Source of the DNA: Micavibrio sp. UBA6929
GTDB taxonomy: Bacteria > Pseudomonadota > Alphaproteobacteria > Micavibrionales > Micavibrionaceae
Direction: 5' to 3'
NCBI GenBank assembly: GCA_002448815.1
Contig: DKAJ01000009.1
Coordinates: 68,282 to 132,281 of the forward strand
Length of the DNA: 64,000 nucleotides
Part shown: positions 9,357-17,537 of the stretch, one piece after another
Layout: every line of letters begins with the position of its first letter
Position numbering within the stretch: the first letter of the stretch is position 1
The notes under the pieces: model-generated
What the model was told of the DNA's origin: nothing
The model's input: only the letters and a program-made list of their open reading frames with translations
Database searches by the model: none
Made by a program: the position numbers and the translations under genes

Positions 9357-11171
9357 CTACTCGGCCGCTTGCGGCGTTTCGTCTTTATCTTTAACCCCGT
9401 CAGGGTTGGCTGCAACGAAGTCACGCACTTCTTGTGTGATTTTCATGCTGCAGAATTTCGGACCACACATACTGCAAAAACTTGCAACTTTATGGCCCTC
9501 GGCAGGCAATGTTTCATCGTGATATTCACGCGCCGTATCTGGATCAAGCGACAAGTTAAATTGATCAACCCAGCGGAAATCAAAACGTGCATGGCTAAGC
9601 GCATCATCACGGCGTTGCGCACCCGGATGACCTTTCGCCAAATCCGCAGCATGCGCAGCAATTTTATACGTAATCACGCCTTCTTTAACGTCATCACGGT
9701 TTGGCAGGCCAAGATGCTCCTTCGGTGTTACATAACACAGCATCGCACATCCATACCAACCAATCATCGCCGCGCCAATGCCCGATGTAATATGGTCATA
9801 ACCCGGCGCAATGTCCGTTGTCAGTGGGCCAAGCGTATAAAATGGCGCCTCATGGCAATGCTCAAGCTGCTTATCCATGTTTTCCTTGATCAGGTGCATC
9901 GGCACATGTCCCGGCCCTTCGATCATCACCTGAACATCATGCTTCCACGCAATTTTTGTCAGCTCACCCAGCGTTTCAAGCTCGGCAAACTGCGCCTTGT
10001 CATTCGCGTCTGCAATCGAACCCGGACGCAAGCCATCACCCAAAGAAAACGACACGTCATAAGCCTTCATAATTTCGCAGATCTCTTCGAAATGCGTGTA
10101 AAGGAAGCTCTCGCGGTGGTGGTGCATACACCATTTCGCCATAATCGAACCACCGCGTGATACGATGCCCGTCACACGATCGGCCGTATATTGAATATAT
10201 GGCAAGCGCACGCCCGCATGAATTGTAAAGTAATCAACGCCTTGTTCAGCCTGTTCAATCAGCGTATCGCGGAAAATTTCCCATGTCAGGTCTTCGGCAA
10301 TGCCGTTCACTTTTTCAAGCGCCTGATAAATGGGCACTGTACCGATTGGCACAGGCGAATTACGAATGATCCATTCACGCGTATCGTGGATATCCTTACC
10401 CGTAGACAGATCCATCACAGTATCGGCGCCCCAACGGATCGACCACACCATTTTGTCAACTTCCTCGCCGATTGATGACGTCACAGCCGAATTACCAATA
10501 TTGGCATTAATCTTCACAAGGAAATTACGGCCAATAATCATCGGCTCAAGCTCGGTATGGTTGATATTCGCAGGAATAATTGCGCGACCTTCGGCGATTT
10601 CCTTACGTACAAATTCACCTGTAATCAATTTTGGTAAATTCGCGCCAAAGCTCTCACCATATTGTGCGCTTTCATGCGCATCAATGCGGGCCTGATTTTC
10701 ACGTACAGCGATATATTCCATCTCAGGCGTTACAATGCCTTTGCGGGCATAATGCATTTGCGTCACATTGTGACCATCCTTGGCGCGCAATGGCTTTTCA
10801 GGACTGGCGGGGAATTTTTCATGGCTGACCTTGCGGCGCGCCATTTGTGCCTCGTCCTTATAACCATTATCCATTGGCTGCACCATGCGGCCTTCGACTT
10901 CTTCAACATCGCCGCGCTCCATCACCCATTTCAGGCGTGTCTTCGGCAATCCGCGCATAATATCAAGCTCAATCGTTTCATCTGTATACGGGCCAGACGT
11001 GTCATAGACCGTAAGGCTCTCGCCGTTCGTCAGTGCGATTTCACGCATGGGAACCTTCAGGTCACCCACATATGTTTTCTGACTCGCAGGCAAAGCCCCG
11101 CGCGTCACATGAAGCGTTGATGGGCACACATGTTTTGCTGCGCCATTTTGTGCATCAGAATTACAAGCCAT
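9357..11171 (-). CDS. thiC: Phosphomethylpyrimidine synthase ThiC
   Basis: A 604-residue radical-SAM enzyme that rearranges aminoimidazole ribotide to hydroxymethylpyrimidine phosphate for thiamine synthesis. The C terminus has the ThiC-specific CSMCGPKFC (CxxCx4C), which binds the 4Fe-4S cluster. The core has conserved stretches such as EGPGHVPMHLIKENMD and TTDIAPGYDHITSGIGAAM. Length is normal. It follows a tautomerase gene by 35 bp, both downstream of a TPP riboswitch, so transcription or translation should fall when thiamine pyrophosphate is plentiful. Confidence 0.98.
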   Translation of the reverse strand: MACNSDAQNGAAKHVCPSTLHVTRGALPASQKTYVGDLKVPMREIALTNGESLTVYDTSGPYTDETIELDIMRGLPKTRLKWVMERGDVEEVEGRMVQPMDNGYKDEAQMARRKVSHEKFPASPEKPLRAKDGHNVTQMHYARKGIVTPEMEYIAVRENQARIDAHESAQYGESFGANLPKLITGEFVRKEIAEGRAIIPANINHTELEPMIIGRNFLVKINANIGNSAVTSSIGEEVDKMVWSIRWGADTVMDLSTGKDIHDTREWIIRNSPVPIGTVPIYQALEKVNGIAEDLTWEIFRDTLIEQAEQGVDYFTIHAGVRLPYIQYTADRVTGIVSRGGSIMAKWCMHHHRESFLYTHFEEICEIMKAYDVSFSLGDGLRPGSIADANDKAQFAELETLGELTKIAWKHDVQVMIEGPGHVPMHLIKENMDKQLEHCHEAPFYTLGPLTTDIAPGYDHITSGIGAAMIGWYGCAMLCYVTPKEHLGLPNRDDVKEGVITYKIAAHAADLAKGHPGAQRRDDALSHARFDFRWVDQFNLSLDPDTAREYHDETLPAEGHKVASFCSMCGPKFCSMKITQEVRDFVAANPDGVKDKDETPQAAE

Positions 11172-11206
11172 AATAAAAATCCTTTTAAGGTAATATGTTT
11201 CAGTTT

Positions 11207-11551
11207 TTACAGATAATATGTGTCTTTTGACATGTCGCGAATCTCAAGCGTCACCGCGCAAGCAGGCAGTGAACTTGCAACCGCTTCTTTCATCGCCGCA
11301 AAGATCGGATCGCCATATGATTTCTTGGTGGCGACATCACGCCCCTCCAGCAGCAACAATGTTGCATGCATCATATGGCCATTATGCTGCGCCTCGCCGA
11401 CAACGGCATACGGCAAAGCAACGCCGCGCGTTTTAATGCGCACCTTATCAATGCCTGCATCTGCCAGAGCATTATGCATCGCATGTAAAAGTTCGGGAAT
11501 TTCGACATGATCACCAACATCTGCCGAATACTCAAGTATAATATGAGGCAT
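11207..11551 (-). CDS. 5-carboxymethyl-2-hydroxymuconate isomerase-like tautomerase
   Basis: A 114-residue protein of the CHMI group of the tautomerase superfamily. It starts MPHIILEYSADV, so removal of Met exposes the catalytic Pro-1 of these enzymes. Family members isomerise unsaturated dicarboxylates in homoprotocatechuate breakdown, but no such pathway genes are nearby. Instead the gene sits between a TPP riboswitch and thiC, so it is part of the thiamine regulon here. Its substrate in this context is unknown; the link to thiamine is inferred from position only. Confidence 0.82.
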   Translation of the reverse strand: MPHIILEYSADVGDHVEIPELLHAMHNALADAGIDKVRIKTRGVALPYAVVGEAQHNGHMMHATLLLLEGRDVATKKSYGDPIFAAMKEAVASSLPACAVTLEIRDMSKDTYYL

Positions 11552-11561
11552 CTTACGTTCC

Positions 11562-11643
11562 TTTTCCTGCGCCGGTGCTAGCCGACAGGTTCCAAGGGTC
11601 TAATCTCAGCCGCCCTTTACACAACGCAAAAGCAGCACCCCTA
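11562..11643 (-). promoter_or_regulatory. TPP (thi-box) riboswitch
   Basis: Read on the minus strand the region contains, in order, AGGGGTGC, a variable stem, GGCTGAGAT, ACCCTTGGAACCTG and a closing GCGCAGGAA. These are the conserved core elements of the thiamine pyrophosphate riboswitch (pyrimidine-sensing CTGAGA and pyrophosphate-binding ACCCTT-GAACCTG). It ends about 10 bp before the tautomerase start codon, and the AGGA near the end may also be the ribosome binding site, which suggests control of translation initiation. Confidence 0.95.
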
Positions 11644-11683
11644 AGGTTTCAACAATGTCTGCACTTTTGCATATTTACACTAA

Positions 11684-11714
11684 TTGTCAAGCACGATTAA
11701 ATGCACTATATAAT
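11684..11714 (+). promoter_or_regulatory. Putative sigma70-type promoter for the SCO gene
   Basis: TTGTCA (11684-11689) is followed by TATATA (11707-11712) at a 17-base spacing or TATAAT (11709-11714) at 19. The start site would fall around 11720, which argues against upstream ATGs at 11655 and 11718 as starts of the following gene. Confidence 0.4.
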
Positions 11715-11732
11715 CATGCCATGGATAATCAG

Positions 11733-12338
11733 ATGAAAAAACGTATCGTGCGCATTGCGCTTCTTGCCATTATTGCCTTAGGGATCAGCCTTGCGCTGGT
11801 CATCAGCAAAAACCAAAACCCCACCCCAAAAACCGAGAAAAATGTCGCAGGCATTTCCATCGGCGGCGCCTATGATTTGGTTGACCACACTGGCGCGCCG
11901 CGTACAAACGCGGATTTTCAGGGCGATTATAAACTGATCTATTTTGGCTTCACATACTGTCCTGCCATCTGCCCGACAGAGCTTCAAAAGATCACCGCGA
12001 CGCTGAAAACGCTGCCCTCGGACCTGGCAGAGAAAATTCAGCCGCTCTTTATCACTATCGACCCCGAGCGCGATACAGTTGACGTCATGCGCGACTACAT
12101 CACACTTTTCCACGAAAAGTTTATTGGCCTAACAGGCAATGTTGACCAAATTGATGCGATTAAAAAGAATTACCGCATCTACGCACAAAAAGTGCAAGAC
12201 GACACCATGACTGAATACACCATGGATCACTCAAGCTATATCTACCTCATGAGCCCAGATGACGAACTGATCAGCATCTATCGCACCAAAGATACTGCGG
12301 CCGATATGGCAGCGGACATCGCAAATCACATCAAATAA
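11733..12338 (+). CDS. SCO1/SenC family copper chaperone
   Basis: A thioredoxin-fold protein that delivers copper to cytochrome c oxidase or serves as a periplasmic thiol reductase. From the ATG at 11733 it has 201 residues: a membrane anchor (residues 5-24), then the SCO motif FTYCPAICP with Cys76 and Cys80, and the conserved distal His166 in DHSSY. All three copper ligands are therefore present. An ATG at 11655 would give 26 more residues but overlaps the region just upstream of the riboswitch and lies before the likely promoter; the ATG at 11718 is also possible. A hairpin terminator follows directly. Confidence 0.9.
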   Translation: MKKRIVRIALLAIIALGISLALVISKNQNPTPKTEKNVAGISIGGAYDLVDHTGAPRTNADFQGDYKLIYFGFTYCPAICPTELQKITATLKTLPSDLAEKIQPLFITIDPERDTVDVMRDYITLFHEKFIGLTGNVDQIDAIKKNYRIYAQKVQDDTMTEYTMDHSSYIYLMSPDDELISIYRTKDTAADMAADIANHIK

Positions 12339-12340
12339 AA

Positions 12341-12366
12341 AAGGGGCCTCATCATAGGCCCCCTTC
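12341..12366. terminator. Bidirectional rho-independent terminator
   Basis: A perfect stem GGGGCCT / AGGCCCC (12343-12349 with 12356-12362) with loop CATCAT, flanked by an A-tract on the left and CTT on the right. It lies between the convergent SCO and SCP2 genes; the A-tract at 12336-12342 gives a good U-tract for the minus-strand transcript. Confidence 0.75.
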
Positions 12367-12395
12367 GTCAATCACGCCGCCAACCAAACAGGCGA

Positions 12396-12698
12396 CTAAT
12401 CTTCCAACAAGCTATTTAGCTTCATCGCAAGGCCCATATTGCCCTGCACTTTTAACTTGCCCATCATATAGGCCATCGTTGGATCTTGCGTGCCCTCAAC
12501 AATGCCCTTAAATACATCCATCGAACACGACAGCACCGTATCAGCATCCTCATCAGCGTTACTCACCACAGGCGGGTTTTGCGTTGCATCCACCAAAACG
12601 CAACCATCTTCACCAAAATCTAACTTAATGCGCGCTTCAATAGGCGCAGACAGTGATAATTTCTTTTGAATTTCCGATGTAATTTTTTCCAATGACAT
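12396..12698 (-). CDS. SCP2 sterol-binding domain protein
   Basis: A small (100-residue) single-domain SCP2 protein with the typical DTVLSCSMDVFKGIVEG and AYMMGKLKVQGNMGLAMKL motifs. Such proteins bind lipids or acyl-CoAs in a hydrophobic pocket. The ATG at 12698 is preferred over the upstream start at 12740 because GAGGG lies a few bases before it and the domain begins right after. It stands alone, with a terminator after it. The ligand is unknown. Confidence 0.87.
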   Translation of the reverse strand: MSLEKITSEIQKKLSLSAPIEARIKLDFGEDGCVLVDATQNPPVVSNADEDADTVLSCSMDVFKGIVEGTQDPTMAYMMGKLKVQGNMGLAMKLNSLLED

Positions 12699-12851
12699 AC
12701 AAGGCCCTCTTTCATTTCTTAAAGCAAAAATAATCGTCAAAAAGTTATACAGTGTTTTTTAGGGGATTGCACCCGCCTTAGCATTGTTAAGCCAACGCAC
12801 CGGTGGTACGATCCGAAATTATAGATCTATTTTAACAAAAAAATTCAGGCG

Positions 12852-14030
12852 ATGATCCGTCAAAAGATAAATAAAACCATAAGATACGCTGGGGCAATTG
12901 CCGCGCTATGCCTGTTTACAGGACAGGACGCGCTTGCGAATCCTATGTACTTTTATCCGGCCGAAACATGGCAGATCACCCATACAAACCTGACATGCCG
13001 CATCAAAAACCAGTTTAATAACGGGTTCATCATCACAATCGAAGATAAGAAAAACGGCACGCAAAACTTCTTGTCCAATTTAACGCTAAACTTCCGCCAG
13101 CCTGTTTTTACCAGTGGTAAAATCTACAATGCGTCAGTTGCATTTGGCGAAGATGCGCCGCAATTATTGCAAGTCCATGCGATCGATCAGGAAACCCTGT
13201 CTATTCCTCTTGGCAATTATACAGACATGATGGATAAGGCCCTAAAATCGCCGACCTTAAAATTTGCGATCGAAGGCAATGACTTTAATTTCTCGATGGT
13301 TGGCCTGCAGCAAAGCGTGAAAAACTTTGCAGCGTGCACCGGTGAAAGTGCGCCTCAACCAGCCGCGGCACCACCTTCTCAAACGCCTTTTAACCCGCAT
13401 GCAGACCTCTACAGCCAGATTCAGGCACAAACAGGCACACCATTGCCAACAGCAGCGCGCCCAACAACGGTTGTGCCAACACATCCTGCACCCGCGCCTG
13501 TCAAAGCAAAGCCTGCACCTGCAAAGGCCTCAACGGCCAATGCACAGCCGCAAAAATTGCCTGATCACTTATACGCACAAATCAAAGCACAAACAGCCCC
13601 TGAAGGCACTGATGCACAAAATCAGCCTAAAAACCTGATCACGCCGCCAAGCCAAAAACCAAGCACAGCCGCACAAGAGGCCGCTAATCTTGAGCCAATC
13701 TATGGCGATGAAACCGACACAATTAAAACAATGCCAATCCTTAATACAAGCGATTGGAATCTTGAAAAAGCAACGATGCGCTTCCAAGAAGCCGAGCGCC
13801 AACTCACTGCACTCGGCCAAAAACTGCAAAAAGAACGCGCACAATGCAAAATCGAGAAAAAAGAACTTGAAGCCCTCCTCTTCGACCCGCAGCTAACCAG
13901 CGAACAACAACTCGCAAAACTCTCCAGCCTGGAGGAAGAGCTAAAACGCACAAAAATTGAGATGCAAAATCAAAAAGTGCGCTATGAAGAACGCATCAAG
14001 ATACTGGAAAATCAGTTAAATTCATTTTAA
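12852..14030 (+). CDS. Exported coiled-coil protein of unknown function
   Basis: A 392-residue protein with a cleavable signal peptide (hydrophobic core about 13-23, likely cut after ALA near residue 29). A beta-rich N-terminal domain (about 30-165) is followed by a Pro/Ala/Thr/Lys-rich linker (about 165-290) and a charged coiled coil (about 305-392). The linker holds a repeated unit, LYSQIQAQT and LYAQIKAQT. This suggests a periplasmic domain attached to an extended helical stalk. No family recognised. It precedes the tRNA gene by about 60 bp. Confidence 0.82.
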   Translation: MIRQKINKTIRYAGAIAALCLFTGQDALANPMYFYPAETWQITHTNLTCRIKNQFNNGFIITIEDKKNGTQNFLSNLTLNFRQPVFTSGKIYNASVAFGEDAPQLLQVHAIDQETLSIPLGNYTDMMDKALKSPTLKFAIEGNDFNFSMVGLQQSVKNFAACTGESAPQPAAAPPSQTPFNPHADLYSQIQAQTGTPLPTAARPTTVVPTHPAPAPVKAKPAPAKASTANAQPQKLPDHLYAQIKAQTAPEGTDAQNQPKNLITPPSQKPSTAAQEAANLEPIYGDETDTIKTMPILNTSDWNLEKATMRFQEAERQLTALGQKLQKERAQCKIEKKELEALLFDPQLTSEQQLAKLSSLEEELKRTKIEMQNQKVRYEERIKILENQLNSF

Positions 14031-14092
14031 TCGAAAAAAGCACTTGTCCACTTTTTCAAGTTGAAGTATCGTCCGGCCTATACCCTTTCTAA

Positions 14093-14168
14093 GGGCCCGT
14101 AGCTCAGCTGGGAGAGCGTTGCAATGGCATTGCAAAGGTCGTCGGTTCGATCCCGATCGGGTCCACCA
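14093..14168 (+). tRNA. tRNA-Ala (anticodon GGC)
   Basis: A complete 76-base cloverleaf: acceptor GGGCCCG pairs with CGGGTCC (one G-U), D-arm GCTCAGCTGGGAGAGC, anticodon stem TTGCA/TGCAA with loop ATGGCAT giving anticodon GGC (reads GCC/GCU), and T-arm with GGTTCGATCC. The 3' CCA is encoded. A TTGTCC/TATCGT pair at 14044-14072 (17-base spacing) could be its promoter. Confidence 0.97.
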
Positions 14169-14206
14169 TTTCCATCATTATGTGACAAAAAGAGAATATT
14201 AAGCGG

Positions 14207-14980
14207 TTATAAACGTTCGCCTTCAAAACGCGATGTCGGGCAAATCTTTAAATAATCTAAAACGCGGCCGCGCTGAATCGGTTTTCCTACAAAACCTGCT
14301 GCGCCTCTCTCGGATGCTTCTAAAATTTTCGGTGCCACACTGTCAGAACTAAACACGACAATATAAGCGCACGGATTATAATTGAGAATCCTGGTGAGAT
14401 TCTCTAGCCCATTAACCCCGGGCATATGAATATCCAAGAAAACCATATCAGGCAGATGACTTTTATAAGCCTCTAAAACATCACACCCTTTTTGTACGTC
14501 AAATACCTCGGCATATTCTTCGAGGATTTTACGCATAACTCTGGTGACCATCGTATCGTCATCCGCGATTAACACCTTCGTTTTTTCTTGTTGTTCGCAA
14601 ATGCTATAATCATCAACAAAACTGCTCTCAGGCTTCATGTAAATATCGCGCAAATAATCAAGCGCGTCTAATGTAACAACACGGAAATTTAAGAAGCAAA
14701 AATCTTGTGGTAGCTGCTTTTGCAGCTCTTTTCGCGCCAGCGCATAATTGTGAATTTTATTGCTACGCACCAATGCATAAATACGAAAGTAACCAGCATT
14801 AAAAACAATGCCAGGGTGGCCATTATAAACATCCATCAACTTCGCTATAATTTCATCATACGGTAGGATGCATTCAGGCGTAATAGCAATTGAAATCATT
14901 TGCCATTGATCTATACTCTCTTTAACGAGGGGCAGGTAAGAGTCTAACTCTTCCTGATTGTTTTTAAATAGGGGCTTCAT
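14207..14980 (-). CDS. Response regulator with unusual N-terminal domain
   Basis: A 257-residue protein. Residues about 134-250 form a receiver domain: acidic ADDDTMVTRVMRK, the phospho-acceptor Asp in MVFLDIHMPG, and the conserved Lys in FVGKPI. The first 130 residues resemble no output domain I know and precede the receiver instead of following it. It lies next to the CheZ-like gene, divergently oriented, and a short distance from the che cluster, so it may belong to the same signalling system. No DNA-binding domain is visible. Confidence 0.85.
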   Translation of the reverse strand: MKPLFKNNQEELDSYLPLVKESIDQWQMISIAITPECILPYDEIIAKLMDVYNGHPGIVFNAGYFRIYALVRSNKIHNYALARKELQKQLPQDFCFLNFRVVTLDALDYLRDIYMKPESSFVDDYSICEQQEKTKVLIADDDTMVTRVMRKILEEYAEVFDVQKGCDVLEAYKSHLPDMVFLDIHMPGVNGLENLTRILNYNPCAYIVVFSSDSVAPKILEASERGAAGFVGKPIQRGRVLDYLKICPTSRFEGERL

Positions 14981-15116
14981 AAAACCTCATGATGGTTAAA
15001 CGCAAACAGTGCGGGAAGTATTCATCATTCACGCAATGAAGTAAAGGTAAGTAGCACCAGATAAGTCTCACTCTCCTCAAGTTTATATTAAAAAAACTTA
15101 ATAAAAGATTAAAACT

Positions 15117-15863
15117 ATGGCTGAAGAAAAGCAACACATCGAAAATACACAAAACGACTCATCAAATGTACTGCAAGAACATTTGGAATACACACAATGG
15201 ATTGCTAAGTGTGTGCACGCCGAGATCACCGAGCTGGACAGCTATATCCAAGAAAAAACAAAGGATTTAGTCCATAAATTTCAAAATATCGCCAAAGATG
15301 CTATTCAGCAAGATCAATCCTCAAAAACAGCTGAGGAGCAAAACTCAAAAAACATCATGATATCTGGCCGTAAATTTTCATACAGCGAAGCCACGGTCGA
15401 GCTAAAGCGTCTAACAGATGGCCTTGTCGCAGACAGCGTTTTGACATACGAACGCACCTTATTGCGCAAGAAAATCGAAGAAATGATCATTGCCCTCTTT
15501 GATCACGCTAATAACTCGACATCTTTTACCGAACAAACGAAAAGCTCGGTCGATAAAATCAAGAAAACAGTCATGGAAATCATCATGGCATTCCAGTTTC
15601 AGGATTTTGTTAAACAACGCCTGCAACACACGCAAATTGCCCTCAATGCGCTTAGCACGAAGACTGAAGACCTTATCAAAGAAATGGAAGCCAATGGCAC
15701 TGAAAAGGCAAATGTGCCGAAAGAAGAAGCCCAAGCCTTGCTAGATCAATTTTCATTATCAAAAGTCCAAGAGAGATTTATTGCTTATCTCGGCGACAAT
15801 GGCGGCGATGCCGTTTCAATGAGCATCGAAAATGATGATGAAGACGATATTGAGCTTTTCTAA
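15117..15863 (+). CDS. cheZ: CheZ-like CheY-phosphate phosphatase
   Basis: A 248-residue, mostly helical protein. The segment IIMAFQFQDFVKQRLQH matches the CheZ active-site helix (MAQDFQDLTGQ in enteric CheZ): Asp163 and Gln167 keep the Asp-x3-Gln spacing of the residues that position Mg2+ and the attacking water. The acidic C terminus ends DDEDDIELF, in the place where CheZ carries its CheY-docking peptide. It would end chemotactic signals by dephosphorylating CheY. It converges on cheB with stop codons overlapping by 4 bp. Overall similarity to enteric CheZ is low outside the helix, so the call rests on this motif and context. Confidence 0.75.
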   Translation: MAEEKQHIENTQNDSSNVLQEHLEYTQWIAKCVHAEITELDSYIQEKTKDLVHKFQNIAKDAIQQDQSSKTAEEQNSKNIMISGRKFSYSEATVELKRLTDGLVADSVLTYERTLLRKKIEEMIIALFDHANNSTSFTEQTKSSVDKIKKTVMEIIMAFQFQDFVKQRLQHTQIALNALSTKTEDLIKEMEANGTEKANVPKEEAQALLDQFSLSKVQERFIAYLGDNGGDAVSMSIENDDEDDIELF

Positions 15864-16912
15864 GCAGGCTGATTGAGAACAGCGCTAATTTGCTCAAGGC
15901 TCAACTCTTGCTCAATCGCTCCGGCTTCAAACGCGGCTTTTGGCATGCCATAGACAAGGCAACTTTTTTCATTTTCACCCAGCGTCCTCGCACCTTGCTT
16001 ACGCAACATCTGCAAACCCGCCGCACCATCATTACCCATGCCTGACAGCACAACGCCCATAAAAGGCAAACTATCTAACGCAGCAAGCGATTCAAAAAGA
16101 TAATCCGCTGATGCCACAAAGCCATTGCGCGCTGGTGCCTGTAATAAATAGGCATGCAGTTCATTCCCCAATTGCCGCACCTGTAAATGACGCTGATTAT
16201 CGGCAATATAAATATGATTGGGCTGCAAGGCCTCACGATGCGTCGCAGCCTTAACAGTGATATGCGCGGGCGCAAGCTCTTGTAAACGCTCGACTAAATT
16301 CTGCACATAGATATGATTAATATGCTGCACGATTAAAATAGGCGGCAAGGCCATGCGAATATTAGAAATCAAATACCGTAATCTCTCGATACCGCCTGTC
16401 GAGGACGCAATGCCAATACAGGCATACTGTTTCACTGCTGCATTGGCCACTTGCCCCGCATAACGTGATTGATTATGCTGCAACCTTCCATGCGCAGCAA
16501 AATTAGACCCCTTAACCATATTCAGCTTGCTAACCAGAGCACTTGAAAAAATCTTTAAGCTCTCAGCGCCTATCGCCTGATTATCCGGTTTGGCAATATA
16601 ATCAACGGCCCCAAACTCCAATGCCCGCAACGTCACATCAGCCCCGCGCTGCGTCAAAGTGGACACCATCACTACGGGCATCGGCCGCAATTTCATAATT
16701 TTCTCTAGAAATTCAAGGCCATTCATGCGCGGCATTTCAACATCCAAGGTAATCACATCTGGATTTTTCGCCTTAATCATTTCGCGCGCTTCAAAAGGAT
16801 CACCTGCTTGCCCAACCACGCGCATACCTGGCGTTTCATCAACAACAGATTGGATAATTTGTCGAATTAAGGGGCTGTCATCTACAATGCCAACCTTCAG
16901 ATCCTGTATCAT
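15860..16912 (-). CDS. cheB: Chemotaxis protein-glutamate methylesterase/deamidase
   Basis: A 350-residue CheB that removes methyl groups from receptor glutamates when phosphorylated by CheA. The N-terminal receiver has DDS at 11-13 and phospho-acceptor Asp57 (TLDVEMP). The catalytic domain shows IASSTGG with Ser171, VQH with His197 and GNDGAAG with Asp295, a complete esterase triad. It is the last gene of the minus-strand che series, 1 bp after cheD. Confidence 0.97.
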   Translation of the reverse strand: MIQDLKVGIVDDSPLIRQIIQSVVDETPGMRVVGQAGDPFEAREMIKAKNPDVITLDVEMPRMNGLEFLEKIMKLRPMPVVMVSTLTQRGADVTLRALEFGAVDYIAKPDNQAIGAESLKIFSSALVSKLNMVKGSNFAAHGRLQHNQSRYAGQVANAAVKQYACIGIASSTGGIERLRYLISNIRMALPPILIVQHINHIYVQNLVERLQELAPAHITVKAATHREALQPNHIYIADNQRHLQVRQLGNELHAYLLQAPARNGFVASADYLFESLAALDSLPFMGVVLSGMGNDGAAGLQMLRKQGARTLGENEKSCLVYGMPKAAFEAGAIEQELSLEQISAVLNQPA

Positions 16913-16913
16913 C

Positions 16914-17522
16914 TTAGAACAATTCTACATCGCTATCATTGTTAACTTGGGTAATTTTCTCCATAACCTTAATCTCATTTTCGGCAATGCGGTCAATATC
17001 TTTGCGCTCCCCAATACTGCGTAATAACACCTTACCAGTCATTGGAAAAAAAATCACCCGGCGACCATTTAGACCGCCAACATCTTCGCTTTCAACGCGC
17101 AAATTCTCGCGCTTGAAAAATTTATGGGCGAAATCAACATTCTTGCGTCCCACGTCCTGTGACAAGCCATTAAGAACCTTTGCACCACCGAAAATCTTAA
17201 TCATCAATCCGTTTTTTGCTGCGCCTTTATTATATAACGAGTTCAGCAACGTTTCTATCGCCGCACTACCGTAACGAAATGATTCAGAATAACGGGTATC
17301 TTCACCTTCGGGTGCTTGCGGCAACAAAAAGTGATTCATACCGCCAATTTTCGCATAACGATCAAACGCGCATACAGATAAACACGACCCAAGCGTCGTT
17401 GAAAAGGCGATATCCTTTTGACGCGTCCAATGATACACACCCGCCATCACAGAAACTAAATGCGTATCCAGCGCCTGATCATAATAACCATCACCACGAA
17501 TAGATTCTCGAACTGTTTGCAC
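16914..17522 (-). CDS. cheD: Chemoreceptor glutamine deamidase CheD
   Basis: A 202-residue CheD. The active site is visible: STTLGSCLSV with Cys47 and GGMNHFLLP with His64. CheD converts receptor glutamines to glutamates and in some bacteria takes part in adaptation through CheC. No CheC is seen here; a CheZ-like phosphatase is present instead. The C terminus ends NNDSDVELF, closely like the tail of the neighbouring CheZ-like protein. It lies 15 bp after cheR and 1 bp before cheB. Confidence 0.95.
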   Translation of the reverse strand: MQTVRESIRGDGYYDQALDTHLVSVMAGVYHWTRQKDIAFSTTLGSCLSVCAFDRYAKIGGMNHFLLPQAPEGEDTRYSESFRYGSAAIETLLNSLYNKGAAKNGLMIKIFGGAKVLNGLSQDVGRKNVDFAHKFFKRENLRVESEDVGGLNGRRVIFFPMTGKVLLRSIGERKDIDRIAENEIKVMEKITQVNNDSDVELF

Positions 17523-17537
17523 GCAATATTCCCTTAC

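Noticed and set aside
9369..10160. A long open frame (263 codons) antisense to thiC
   Set aside because: It is a mirror of the conserved ThiC coding sequence; its product is Arg/His-rich without domain features, and there is no ribosome binding site or promoter.
11655..11732. N-terminal extension of the SCO protein to the ATG at 11655
   Set aside because: It would place translation before the probable promoter and begin within bases directly adjoining the riboswitch; the membrane anchor starts naturally at 11733.
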